From Pseudomonas mendocina (GTDB lineage: Bacteria; Pseudomonadota; Gammaproteobacteria; Pseudomonadales; Pseudomonadaceae): a DNA stretch of 64,000 nt. Position 1 is the stretch's first letter, and each line of letters opens with the position of its first letter. A program made the position numbers and the translations under genes. The notes below the pieces were generated by a model. It did no database searches. It was given only the letters and a program-made list of their open reading frames with translations, and was not told the origin of the DNA. The stretch is taken from NCBI RefSeq assembly GCF_003008615.1, contig NZ_CP027657.1, positions 5,590,001 to 5,654,000 of the forward strand, in the 5' to 3' direction. Positions 38,845-46,781 of the stretch are shown piece after piece.

Positions 38845-40170
38845 TCAGTGGCTATCGGTCGTGAATAAAAGAACCTGCCAAGGGCTTGCAATCGCTCTCT
38901 GCGAGGTGACAGCCAAGTACAGTGGCTGTTCGGGATCGAACCAGTCACCGGAGGCCTGGATCAGAAAGAGGTGCGTTTCCTCACCCACACCGTACGCAGC
39001 TCGTTCGTTGCGGTTCATGGGCTGGTGAAGCAAACCGCTCATACGCTGCTGTACGAGTGTTGCTACGTGTTGCCGCGAGGCAATCACCACCTGCCCTAAC
39101 CACGCCTGCGCGGCTTCCTGTCCGGTACCTGCGGGCATACGCAGCCCCACGACAAGGCGCTGGCGGCCTGTCTGGGTATCTGGCAAATCAATGGAAAAGC
39201 CCTGCTCGGACTGCTCGAACACCAGGCAACGGTATCCGACGCGGATGCTGTCCAGCTTCCGATGAAGCCACTCGATCACTTCATCGAAGCCGCGCTTGAG
39301 CTCTAGGAAGTCAAGAGGAGCGAATGCAGGGACGCCGCTTAACGCATCCAATGCACTCCAGGCACCTGCCAATCCAGCCAGTAAGCCATGCAGGTTCGCC
39401 GGAGTAGCCACTCGGCTGTTCAAGGCGACTTCAACTTCGGGAAGGCGCGCCCAAAGCGCTGTCAGTTGTCGCCTGAGTTCCTGTGCGTCGTCATGATTTC
39501 CCGCCTGCTCGGCCTGACGTAACCGTCCTGCGAGGAACAAGCATTTTTCCCGCCCCCTTGCGCACAGCGCAGAGACCATCTGCCCCAAATCCGACTCCGG
39601 CAGTATCAGCCCCATCGGCGGCACGTAGGGTTGCCTGACGAACCCGCCCCCCTCCTTGGATATCCGCAACAAGGGTAGGCAGATCGAATCAGCCCTATCG
39701 CTATCGGTAACCAGCCGTAGATTGGGACGCCAAACGAGAATCGGCTCCGGGTGCTCACCGCTGGCCAGATCAGGAATCGCCTCGGCAAGCTGTGACTGCA
39801 ATCGCCCGTTAAGCGGCAGTACCTGACCGCTGCGGCCAAGGGGATTGACCGCCAGGAAGACCGTTACACAAGCGTTGGCTGATGCCGCCACGGGAGGCCC
39901 GACGTCGAGTTCCACAACCTTGCCGCTACCTGGTTGCACGCTGACGGGCAAACCGTCCGGCAGAATCGCCTCCAGGGATTGGATACGTACCAGGCCGGTA
40001 CTGAGCGCGACAGGATCAACTTCCAACTCGGTCAATCCCCAGAACCACGGATTGCTGGCTCTGGCGCAGAGCGCAGCGATAACCTCCGCGCGTATGCCCT
40101 GCAATTGGAAATGCTGAGGCAACAGTTGCATGCCCTCGTGCCAGCAGACTGCATCCGGCAACACCTTCAT
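38845..40170 (-). CDS. tssK: TssK, T6SS baseplate protein
   Basis: TssK trimers connect the baseplate (TssEFG-VgrG) to the TssLM membrane complex. The 441-residue length fits. The N-terminus MKVLPDAVCWHEGMQLLPQHFQ matches the family block W.EGM.L.PQHFQ. The sequence continues with the shell domain (VSVQPGSGKVVELDV) and ends with the head domain that contacts TssL/M (for example ETHLFLIQASGDWFDPEQPLYL). Start ATG at 40170. It lies 30 bases before tssL and 56 bases after tssJ in the same operon. Confidence 0.95.
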   Translation of the reverse strand: MKVLPDAVCWHEGMQLLPQHFQLQGIRAEVIAALCARASNPWFWGLTELEVDPVALSTGLVRIQSLEAILPDGLPVSVQPGSGKVVELDVGPPVAASANACVTVFLAVNPLGRSGQVLPLNGRLQSQLAEAIPDLASGEHPEPILVWRPNLRLVTDSDRADSICLPLLRISKEGGGFVRQPYVPPMGLILPESDLGQMVSALCARGREKCLFLAGRLRQAEQAGNHDDAQELRRQLTALWARLPEVEVALNSRVATPANLHGLLAGLAGAWSALDALSGVPAFAPLDFLELKRGFDEVIEWLHRKLDSIRVGYRCLVFEQSEQGFSIDLPDTQTGRQRLVVGLRMPAGTGQEAAQAWLGQVVIASRQHVATLVQQRMSGLLHQPMNRNERAAYGVGEETHLFLIQASGDWFDPEQPLYLAVTSQRAIASPWQVLLFTTDSH

Positions 40171-40226
40171 ACCACTCCCCTTTTACATCCGCTGTTTGGC
40201 ATGCACGCTGCGCGCACAGCGCTTGG

Positions 40227-40697
40227 CTAACGATCCCGATCCGTCAGCAAGCGCATCTCCCTGCTATCGAAACGAAGCCACACACGTCCTGATTCATTCA
40301 GGCGCAAACGGTGTGCGCCTGGAGTGTTATAGCCGGCGAACACCAAAAGTCCAGCAGCCTTATCACCGGCAAAAGGAAAGTCGTGAACATCGCGAAATTG
40401 TCCCGGCACGAGCTCCAGGCTCCATACCGAAAACAGCTGGCGATAGTCGCGGCGATACTGGTCTCGCTCGGCGAACCACTGCTTGGAGGGGATATCGGAT
40501 AGCAACTTGAGCAGGTCTGGGTCGCGTACAACAACGAAGTCCACGGCGATGGGTGTGTCGTCGTTGGCGCGTTCCGCCACGTCTAGTGTCAGACTGTCCA
40601 GACCGATCCTCTCACCTCGAAAACCACACCCGGTCAGTACAAGACTCAGACCTAACAGCACTGCAGGAAGGCAGGAAATCAAACGTCCCTGTGTCAT
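40227..40697 (-). CDS. tssJ: TssJ, T6SS outer-membrane lipoprotein
   Basis: TssJ anchors the T6SS membrane complex to the outer membrane and binds the periplasmic end of TssM. The 156-residue precursor has a lipoprotein signal with lipobox LTGC (Cys24, after LLGLSLVLTG). The residue after Cys is Gly, so outer-membrane sorting is expected. A beta-sandwich domain follows, with NDDTPIAVDFVVVRDPDLL and SVWSLELVPGQFRDVHD typical of the family. ATG at 40697 has an AGGTGA-like site upstream. First gene of the minus-strand T6SS operon, divergent from tssB across 208 bases. Confidence 0.92.
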   Translation of the reverse strand: MTQGRLISCLPAVLLGLSLVLTGCGFRGERIGLDSLTLDVAERANDDTPIAVDFVVVRDPDLLKLLSDIPSKQWFAERDQYRRDYRQLFSVWSLELVPGQFRDVHDFPFAGDKAAGLLVFAGYNTPGAHRLRLNESGRVWLRFDSREMRLLTDRDR

Positions 40698-40720
40698 GAA
40701 GACTTCACCTTGAAATTCAC

Positions 40721-40754
40721 ATTTGCAAATTTATAGACGTGATCTAGCGTCTAT
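40721..40754. promoter_or_regulatory. Tandem palindromes in the tssJ/tssB divergent promoter region
   Basis: ATTTGCAAAT (40721-40730) is a perfect 10-bp palindrome. Directly after it ATAGACG (40733-40739) and CGTCTAT (40748-40754) form a perfect inverted repeat with an 8-base spacer. Both lie in the only gap from which the two T6SS operons can be transcribed, 24-57 bases upstream of tssJ. They are candidate operators; I could not identify a confident sigma-54 or sigma-70 promoter. Confidence 0.45.
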
Positions 40755-40905
40755 GAAAGTTCGTCCTCATGACGGATGTGAATGGATCGCCAAGGACGGG
40801 CTCGGTTTTCAGCTACCCGTTGCAGTAGCGGTCCAGCAAAGGAGTGCGAGCACGGGATCCGTCCGCTGCATTGCGCTCCAGGTACTGTCCCGGAGCCCAA
40901 CCAAC

Positions 40906-41484
40906 ATGGCTGAGAGCACGCAACACAAGTTAGACCGGATCCGCCCGCCCCGAGTCCAGATCACCTACGATGTCGAGATCGGCAATGCGATCGAAAAGAA
41001 GGAGCTGCCCCTTGTGGTCGGCATCCTCGCCGACCTCTCTGGCAAACCCGAAGCACCGCTGCCCAAGCTGATTGATCGACGTTTCACCGAGATCGACCGC
41101 GATAACTTCAACGAGGTGCTCGCCTCCATCGAGCCACGCAGCACCCTGCAGGTGGAAAACACCATCAGCGGCGACGGCAGCAAACTCAACGTCGAGCTTC
41201 GCTTCCGCCACTTCGACGATTTCGACCCTGTAAACATCGTCAAGCAAATTACGCCTCTACGTCGCTTGTACGAAGCGCGCCAGCGCCTGCGTGACTTGCT
41301 CACCAAACTCGACGGCAACGATGACCTCGACAAACTGTTGCAGGACGTAGTGAGCAATACCGAAGGTCTGCAGGAAATCAAATCCGCACGCCCCGAAGGC
41401 GAAACTTCAGCCCAAGCTGCAGGCGAGTCTCCAGCCGACAACTCAGTTGGCGATGATGAAGCACCGACCGAACCCCAGGCCTGA
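40906..41484 (+). CDS. tssB: TssB, T6SS contractile sheath small subunit
   Basis: TssB and TssC build the contractile sheath. The 192-residue product begins MAESTQHKLDRIRPPRVQIT, the conserved TssB N-terminus, followed by KKELPLVVGILADLSGKP and RRFTEIDRDNFNEVLASI. The helical region ends with a Glu/Ala/Pro-rich tail of about 30 residues. I use ATG at 40906, with GGAG 10 bases upstream; an open frame from 40723 runs through the regulatory palindromes and adds unrelated sequence. First gene of the plus-strand operon; tssC follows after 28 bases. Confidence 0.96.
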   Translation: MAESTQHKLDRIRPPRVQITYDVEIGNAIEKKELPLVVGILADLSGKPEAPLPKLIDRRFTEIDRDNFNEVLASIEPRSTLQVENTISGDGSKLNVELRFRHFDDFDPVNIVKQITPLRRLYEARQRLRDLLTKLDGNDDLDKLLQDVVSNTEGLQEIKSARPEGETSAQAAGESPADNSVGDDEAPTEPQA

Positions 41485-41512
41485 CCGCCCCTGAACTCCC
41501 GGAGATAACGCA

Positions 41513-42991
41513 ATGGCAACCGAAGCCGGTGCTTCCAGCGAGAGCACGACACAGACCCTGACCCTGCTCGACCGTATCATTGCCGAGGGCCGTATGGCCC
41601 ACGACGAAAGCCAGCAGGGATATGCCCGCGACATGCTCGCGGAGTTCGCCACTCAAGTTCTTGACGAAGGCATGGCCATCGACAAGGACACCGTGGCCAT
41701 GATCAACGACCGTATCAGTCAGATCGACAAGCTCATCAGCGACCAGCTCAACGAGGTGCTGCACAACCCTGAGCTGCAGAAACTGGAAGCCTCGTGGCGC
41801 GGCCTGCATATGCTGGTGGATCAGACGGAGACCAGTAGCCGCCTGAAACTGCGTCTGCTGAACGTCACCCAGAAGGAACTGCAGAACGACCTGGAGAAGG
41901 CCGTCGAATTCGACCAGAGCGCGCTGTTCAAGAAGATCTACGAAGAGGAATACGGCACCTTCGGCGGACACCCATTCAGCCTGCTGGTGGGCGACTATGC
42001 CTTCGGCCGCCATCCCCAGGACGTGGCCCTGCTGGAGAAGCTTTCCAACGTCGCTGCAGCGGCTCACGCGCCCTTCATCGCCGCCGCCAACCCCAAGCTG
42101 TTCGACATGAACAGCTTCACCGAGCTGGCCGTCCCCCGCGACCTCAGCAAGATCTTCGAGAGCCTGGAGCTGATCAAGTGGCGCAGCTTCCGCGAGGGCG
42201 AAGATTCGCGCTACGTCTCCCTGGTGCTACCGAACTTCCTGTTACGCCTGCCCTACGGCCCGGATACCAAGCCTGTGGAAGGCATGGACTATCTTGAGGA
42301 CGTCAACGGTACCGACCACTCCAAGTATCTCTGGGGTAATGCCGCCTGGTTGATGGCCGTACGCATCACCAGCGCCTTCGCCAAGTACGGCTGGTGTGCG
42401 GCTATCCGTGGTGCCGAGGGTGGTGGCGCGGTGGAGGGCCTGCCGGCTCACACCTTCCGCACCCTGTCCGGCGACCTGTCGCTGAAGTGCCCGACCGAAG
42501 TGGCGATCACTGACCGCCGCGAGAAGGAGCTCAACGACCTCGGCTTCATCTCCCTGTGCCACAAGAAGAATACCGACATGGCCGTGTTCTTCGGCGGCCA
42601 GACCACCAACAAGGCCAAGGTCTACAACACCAACGAAGCCAACGCCAACGCGCGCATCTCGGCCATGTTGCCTTACGTGCTGGCGGCCTCGCGCTTCGCC
42701 CACTACCTGAAGGTGATCATGCGCGACAAGGTGGGCAGCTTCATGACCCGCGACAACGTGCAGACCTACCTCAACAACTGGATCGCGGACTACGTGCTGA
42801 TCAACGACAACGCACCTCAGGAGATCAAGGCTCAGTACCCCCTGCGCGAAGCCCGCGTAGACGTCTCGGAAGTCGCCGGTAAGCCAGGCGTCTACCGTGC
42901 CACGGTGTTCCTGCGCCCACACTTCCAGTTGGAGGAGCTGACTGCCTCGATCCGCCTGGTGGCCAGCCTGCCGCCCCCGGTAGCTGCCTGA
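41513..42991 (+). CDS. tssC: TssC, T6SS contractile sheath large subunit
   Basis: Large sheath subunit, 492 residues, the usual size. Conserved blocks are LNEVLHNPELQKLEASWRGL, FKKIYEEEYGTFGGHPFSLL, GDYAFGRHPQDVALLEKLSN and RFAHYLKVIMRDKVGSF, ending with the ClpV- and TssB-interlocking C-terminal strand region. Start ATG at 41513 preceded by CCCGGAGATAACGCA, giving a good ribosome binding site. It sits between tssB and hcp with 82 bases before hcp. No anomaly seen. Confidence 0.97.
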   Translation: MATEAGASSESTTQTLTLLDRIIAEGRMAHDESQQGYARDMLAEFATQVLDEGMAIDKDTVAMINDRISQIDKLISDQLNEVLHNPELQKLEASWRGLHMLVDQTETSSRLKLRLLNVTQKELQNDLEKAVEFDQSALFKKIYEEEYGTFGGHPFSLLVGDYAFGRHPQDVALLEKLSNVAAAAHAPFIAAANPKLFDMNSFTELAVPRDLSKIFESLELIKWRSFREGEDSRYVSLVLPNFLLRLPYGPDTKPVEGMDYLEDVNGTDHSKYLWGNAAWLMAVRITSAFAKYGWCAAIRGAEGGGAVEGLPAHTFRTLSGDLSLKCPTEVAITDRREKELNDLGFISLCHKKNTDMAVFFGGQTTNKAKVYNTNEANANARISAMLPYVLAASRFAHYLKVIMRDKVGSFMTRDNVQTYLNNWIADYVLINDNAPQEIKAQYPLREARVDVSEVAGKPGVYRATVFLRPHFQLEELTASIRLVASLPPPVAA

Positions 42992-43073
42992 CCCCACGCC
43001 CCCGCCGACTCACCCGGCGGGGGCTCGCCCACATCAAGATCCACCCCGTTTCCAGACCCAGGAGTTATCCGCG

Positions 43074-43571
43074 ATGGATGCCATCATTCTCGACCTCGGC
43101 GACGACATCAAAGGCGACAGCCTGCTCGAGGGCTACACCGACAAGATCGAATTGATGTCCTACAGCCACAACGTGGCAATGCAGGTCACCAACGACGTCA
43201 GCAACTCGGAGCGTACTTCCGGCAAACCACATATCGGCGAGTTCACCGTAACCAAGTTCGTTGATACCTCGACTCCCTCACTCAACGAGTTCTGCTGCGC
43301 AGGCAAGCCCATCACCACGGCCACGATCACCATCGGCCGTAACGCTGCCGAGGGCGATGGCAAGCTGCTGCCCTTCATCGTCTACACCCTCGACAATGTG
43401 GTGCTGTCCAACGTCAGCGTCAGCGGTGGTGCCGGTGGCAAGCCGGTGGAAACCCTGTCGCTGAACTTCACCAAGATCAAATGGGAACTCACCGCACAGA
43501 AGGACGATGGCACCAAGGAGGGCACCGCCGCCTCCACCTGGGATCTGGCCGCCAACAAGCTCGTCAAGTAA
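43074..43571 (+). CDS. hcp: Hcp, T6SS inner-tube protein
   Basis: Hcp hexamers stack into the tube expelled by sheath contraction. The 165-residue product starts MDAIILDLGDDIKGDSLLEG and shows the Hcp pattern D.IEL.SYSHNV..., then GKPHIGEFTVTKFVDTSTP, LDNVVLSNVSVSGGAGGKP and VETLSLNFTKIKWEL. The start at 43074 has AGGAG upstream (CCAGGAGTTATCCGCG). No C-terminal effector extension is present, so it is a structural Hcp. Encoded inside the main operon, as in the H3 system of P. aeruginosa. Confidence 0.96.
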   Translation: MDAIILDLGDDIKGDSLLEGYTDKIELMSYSHNVAMQVTNDVSNSERTSGKPHIGEFTVTKFVDTSTPSLNEFCCAGKPITTATITIGRNAAEGDGKLLPFIVYTLDNVVLSNVSVSGGAGGKPVETLSLNFTKIKWELTAQKDDGTKEGTAASTWDLAANKLVK

Positions 43572-43586
43572 GGACGTCACCGCTCC

Positions 43587-44027
43587 ATGCCTTACAGCGG
43601 GCTGCTGCCCCCCCTGTTCGAGCGTCTCTCCGCCCAGGCGGACGAGGCGCCGGACTTCGACCGCGATGCGTTGGCTGAGTCCGTCCGCCTGGAGTTATCG
43701 CGTCTGCTCAATACCCGTCGTCCCTCACGCGCCAATGGGCAGCAGCTCACCATACTCGACTACGGTATCGCCGACTGGAGCGCCCTGCAGGCTCTGCGGG
43801 TCGATGACCGCCGCCTGTTGCTGCGGGAATTGCGTGCTGCCGTGCAGCACTTCGAGCCACGCCTGCAACTGAGCGAGATCGACGTCGAGTCACTCCCCGA
43901 CCAGCCCCAGCGCCTCGGCATCCGCCTGGCTGGGCAGCTGCGCAGCGGTCGTCGTACCTGGCCAGCGCTGTTCCTCCTCGCCCCCAATAACGACGGCCTG
44001 GAGGTACACCATGAGCGACTCGATTGA
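43587..44027 (+). CDS. tssE: TssE, T6SS baseplate gp25-like protein
   Basis: TssE is the gp25-like baseplate wedge protein that starts sheath polymerisation. The 146-residue product has ESVRLELSRLLNTRR near residue 35 and the gp25 pattern LTILDYGIADWSAL and LRELRAAVQHFEPRLQLSEI, where the ...I...EPR block is diagnostic. It starts 15 bases after hcp and overlaps the tssF start by 17 bases (44011-44027), consistent with coupled translation of the baseplate proteins. Confidence 0.93.
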   Translation: MPYSGLLPPLFERLSAQADEAPDFDRDALAESVRLELSRLLNTRRPSRANGQQLTILDYGIADWSALQALRVDDRRLLLRELRAAVQHFEPRLQLSEIDVESLPDQPQRLGIRLAGQLRSGRRTWPALFLLAPNNDGLEVHHERLD

Positions 44028-45798
44028 TGCCGATCTGCTGGACTACTACCAGCGCGAACTCACCTGGCTGCGCCACGCCGGCAGCGGCTTCGCCCAGCGC
44101 TACCCAAAAGTGGCGCGGCGTCTGGAACTGGCCCCCGGCGAATGCCCGGATCCCCACGTAGAAAGGCTGCTGGAAGGCTTCGCGCTGCTCAGCGCGAGAC
44201 TGCACCGGCGCCTCGATGACGATTACGCTGAATTCAGTGACGCCCTGCTGGAACAGCTCTATCCGCTAGCCCTGCGCCCCCTGCCTTCCTGCGCCATCGT
44301 GCAGTTCGAGCCGGATCCGACTCAAGGCAGCCTTGCCGAGGGCTACGCCCTGCCCCGCGACACACCTTTGTTCGTCACCACTCGCGACGGTGCCAGCGTG
44401 CACCTGCGCACCACCGCCGAATCGGTGCTCTGGCCGTTACGCATCCGTGAGGCGACCTTGCTCGACGGCGACGCCGCCGTGGCCTTCTCCGGTCACCCGC
44501 GCGCGCGCTCGGCCCTGCGCCTGACCCTGGAATGCCTCGGCGAATTCGACTGGGCGCAACTGCCGGTGCGCCGCCTGCGAGTGCACCTGGCCGCCTCACC
44601 AATGACCAACGCCAACCTATACGACCTGCTCGGTGCTCATAGTCTCGGGGTGTGGAGCGGCGCGCCGACAGGCCCATTGCAAAAGGTGCTTGGCGAAGTC
44701 GCCCCGGTGGGCTTCGCCGACGACCAGGCGCTACTGCCCGACGAGGACTGCCAGCACCCTGGCCTGCGCCTGCTGGCGGAGTACTTCGCCTTCCCCGACA
44801 AATTCGCCTTCTTCGACCTGCCGCTGCTGCCGCCTGCCAACGGCGGACGCGACTGCCAGGTGCTGATCGCTTTCGACCGCGCTCCGGTGGGCAGGCCGCA
44901 CCTGCAGGCCAGCGAACTGCGCCTGGGCTGTGCCCCGGCCATCAACCTGTTCCCACGCACCTCAGAACCATTGCGTCCGGACGGCACCCGCAGCGAATAC
45001 CGCCTGGTGGCCGATGCCCATCGTGAGAACAGCGTAGAGATCCACAGCATTCGCAACATGCGTGCCGTAACCCCACAAGGGGTACGCCAAGTGCCGGCCT
45101 ACTACGGCCACAACCACGCAGGCGAAGGCTTGTACTGGCATGCCCGTCGCATCCAGGGACTGAACCCTGCACGCCCCGGCAGCGACCTGTTGCTAAGCCT
45201 GGTGGACACTGCCTTCGACCCGCGGCACGACGCCCCCGAGTACAGCCTCACCGCCGAACTGCTCTGCACCAACCGACACCTGGCCGAGAACCTGCAATCC
45301 GGCACCCGCCTGAGTTTCGAGCGCCCTGGCCCGGTTGCCCTGGCTAGCCTGCTGGCACCGCCCACGCCGCAGAGTCTGCCGCACCTTTCCGGCCCCTCGC
45401 GCTGGCGCCTGGTATCCCAACTGAGCCTCAACCACCTGTCCCTGGTCGAAGGCCCCAAGGCTCTCGACGCGTTGCGCGAGCTGCTGCATCTGCACAACCT
45501 GCGCGACGAGGCTGGGCCACGGCGCCAGGTAGACGGGCTGAAGGAACTCACCTGCCTCCGGGTGATGGCCCGGGTCGGCGAGGACGCCTGGCGCGGCTGG
45601 CGCAACGGCCTGGAGGTGCGTATCCACCTTGACCCGCAGCATTTCGCCGGTGCTAGCGCAGTGCTGTTCTCCGCCGTGCTGGCGCAATTCTTCTCCCTCT
45701 ATGCCACACCCAACCGCTTCTTGCGCACGGTGCTGGTCGACGCTGACAAGGAGGTTCGGACATGGCAGCCCCAGGCCGGCAAACCCCTCAGCCTCTGA
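44011..45798 (+). CDS. tssF: TssF, T6SS baseplate protein
   Basis: Baseplate wedge component that pairs with TssG. The 595-residue product begins MSDSIDADLLDYYQRELTWL and has the family blocks FAQRYPKVARRLEL, CPDPHVERLLEGFALLSARL and FSDALLEQLYPLALRPLPSC near the N-terminus. Towards the C-terminus it has ARRIQGLNPARPGSDLLLSL and FFSLYATPNRFLRTVL. Length is typical. Its 5' end overlaps tssE by 17 bases and its 3' end overlaps tssG by 37 bases. Confidence 0.95.
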   Translation: MSDSIDADLLDYYQRELTWLRHAGSGFAQRYPKVARRLELAPGECPDPHVERLLEGFALLSARLHRRLDDDYAEFSDALLEQLYPLALRPLPSCAIVQFEPDPTQGSLAEGYALPRDTPLFVTTRDGASVHLRTTAESVLWPLRIREATLLDGDAAVAFSGHPRARSALRLTLECLGEFDWAQLPVRRLRVHLAASPMTNANLYDLLGAHSLGVWSGAPTGPLQKVLGEVAPVGFADDQALLPDEDCQHPGLRLLAEYFAFPDKFAFFDLPLLPPANGGRDCQVLIAFDRAPVGRPHLQASELRLGCAPAINLFPRTSEPLRPDGTRSEYRLVADAHRENSVEIHSIRNMRAVTPQGVRQVPAYYGHNHAGEGLYWHARRIQGLNPARPGSDLLLSLVDTAFDPRHDAPEYSLTAELLCTNRHLAENLQSGTRLSFERPGPVALASLLAPPTPQSLPHLSGPSRWRLVSQLSLNHLSLVEGPKALDALRELLHLHNLRDEAGPRRQVDGLKELTCLRVMARVGEDAWRGWRNGLEVRIHLDPQHFAGASAVLFSAVLAQFFSLYATPNRFLRTVLVDADKEVRTWQPQAGKPLSL

Positions 45799-46781
45799 GC
45801 CAACGTCTACGCGAGAAGCCCCAGGCCTTCGAATTTCTCCAGGCCCTGCTGCTGCTGGAACGCGAGCAGCCCGATGCCACGCCGCTGGGCCAGGGTAGCA
45901 GCCCGGACGATGAAGCCCTGCGCTTGCGCGGGCCACTCACGCCGACCTTCTCCGCCAGCCAGGTGGAACGCTTGGAGGAGCAACCCGGGCAAGCGCCCGT
46001 CCTCAGCACTGCTGTATTCGGCCTCGGCGGCCCCGACGGCCCCCTGCCCTACGCCTACCAGGAATGGCTGCAGCAGCGCGCGCGCCACAAAGACCACGGC
46101 CCTGCGGAATTCCTTGACCTGTTTCAGAACCGCCTGCTTGCCCAGCTCTATCGGGTGCTGGGCCGCCATCGCCTGGCACTCGGCTTCCTGCCGCCCGAAC
46201 AGGCCCCCGTGCATCCGTCGCTACTGGCCCTGGCCGGCCTGCTGCCGCGCCGCCTGCAGCAGCGCATGGATCTGCCGGACGCCGCCGTGACGGCCCGCGC
46301 AGCACTGTTCAACGGCCCGCGCCGCTCTCTAGCCGGTTTAGCCATATTGGTACGCCACCAGTTTGACGTGGCAGTGGACTACGAGGCCTACCAGGGTGCA
46401 TGGCGCGCTATCCCCCCTGCCAGCCGCAGCCGCCTGCAACGCGGCGGCCGTAACCTCGGCCTGGGTTGTGACGCAATCGCCGGCACTCGAGTCTGGGACG
46501 AGCACGCAGGCATCCGCCTCACTCTTGGCCCGCTGAGTACCGAGCAAGCTAACGCCTACCTGCCCGGAGGTGCGCAGCACCAGCGGCTTGCCGACCTCAC
46601 CGGCCTCTACCTCGGCCCCGACCTGGATTGCCACCTGCGCCTGCTGGTGCGCCCAGGCGCCCCCCTATGCCTGAACCGCCGGCAACCGCCGCGCCTGTGC
46701 TGGAGCGGCGGCCTGCATCTGGCTGCGGGCAGCACTCTGCAACGCATTGACACCCGCCTGCGGCTCAAGGAGATGCCCTGA
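45762..46781 (+). CDS. tssG: TssG, T6SS baseplate protein
   Basis: TssG completes the TssFG baseplate wedge. The 339-residue product begins MAAPGRQTPQPLSQRLREKP and has the conserved FEFLQALLLLERE, then GLGGPDGPLPYAYQEWLQQR and PAEFLDLFQNRLLAQLYR. A C-terminal half with IRLTLGPLSTEQANAYLPGG follows. Start ATG at 45762 lies within tssF and has AAGGAGG about 8 bases upstream. Its stop overlaps the first base of tssH. Confidence 0.95.
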   Translation: MAAPGRQTPQPLSQRLREKPQAFEFLQALLLLEREQPDATPLGQGSSPDDEALRLRGPLTPTFSASQVERLEEQPGQAPVLSTAVFGLGGPDGPLPYAYQEWLQQRARHKDHGPAEFLDLFQNRLLAQLYRVLGRHRLALGFLPPEQAPVHPSLLALAGLLPRRLQQRMDLPDAAVTARAALFNGPRRSLAGLAILVRHQFDVAVDYEAYQGAWRAIPPASRSRLQRGGRNLGLGCDAIAGTRVWDEHAGIRLTLGPLSTEQANAYLPGGAQHQRLADLTGLYLGPDLDCHLRLLVRPGAPLCLNRRQPPRLCWSGGLHLAAGSTLQRIDTRLRLKEMP

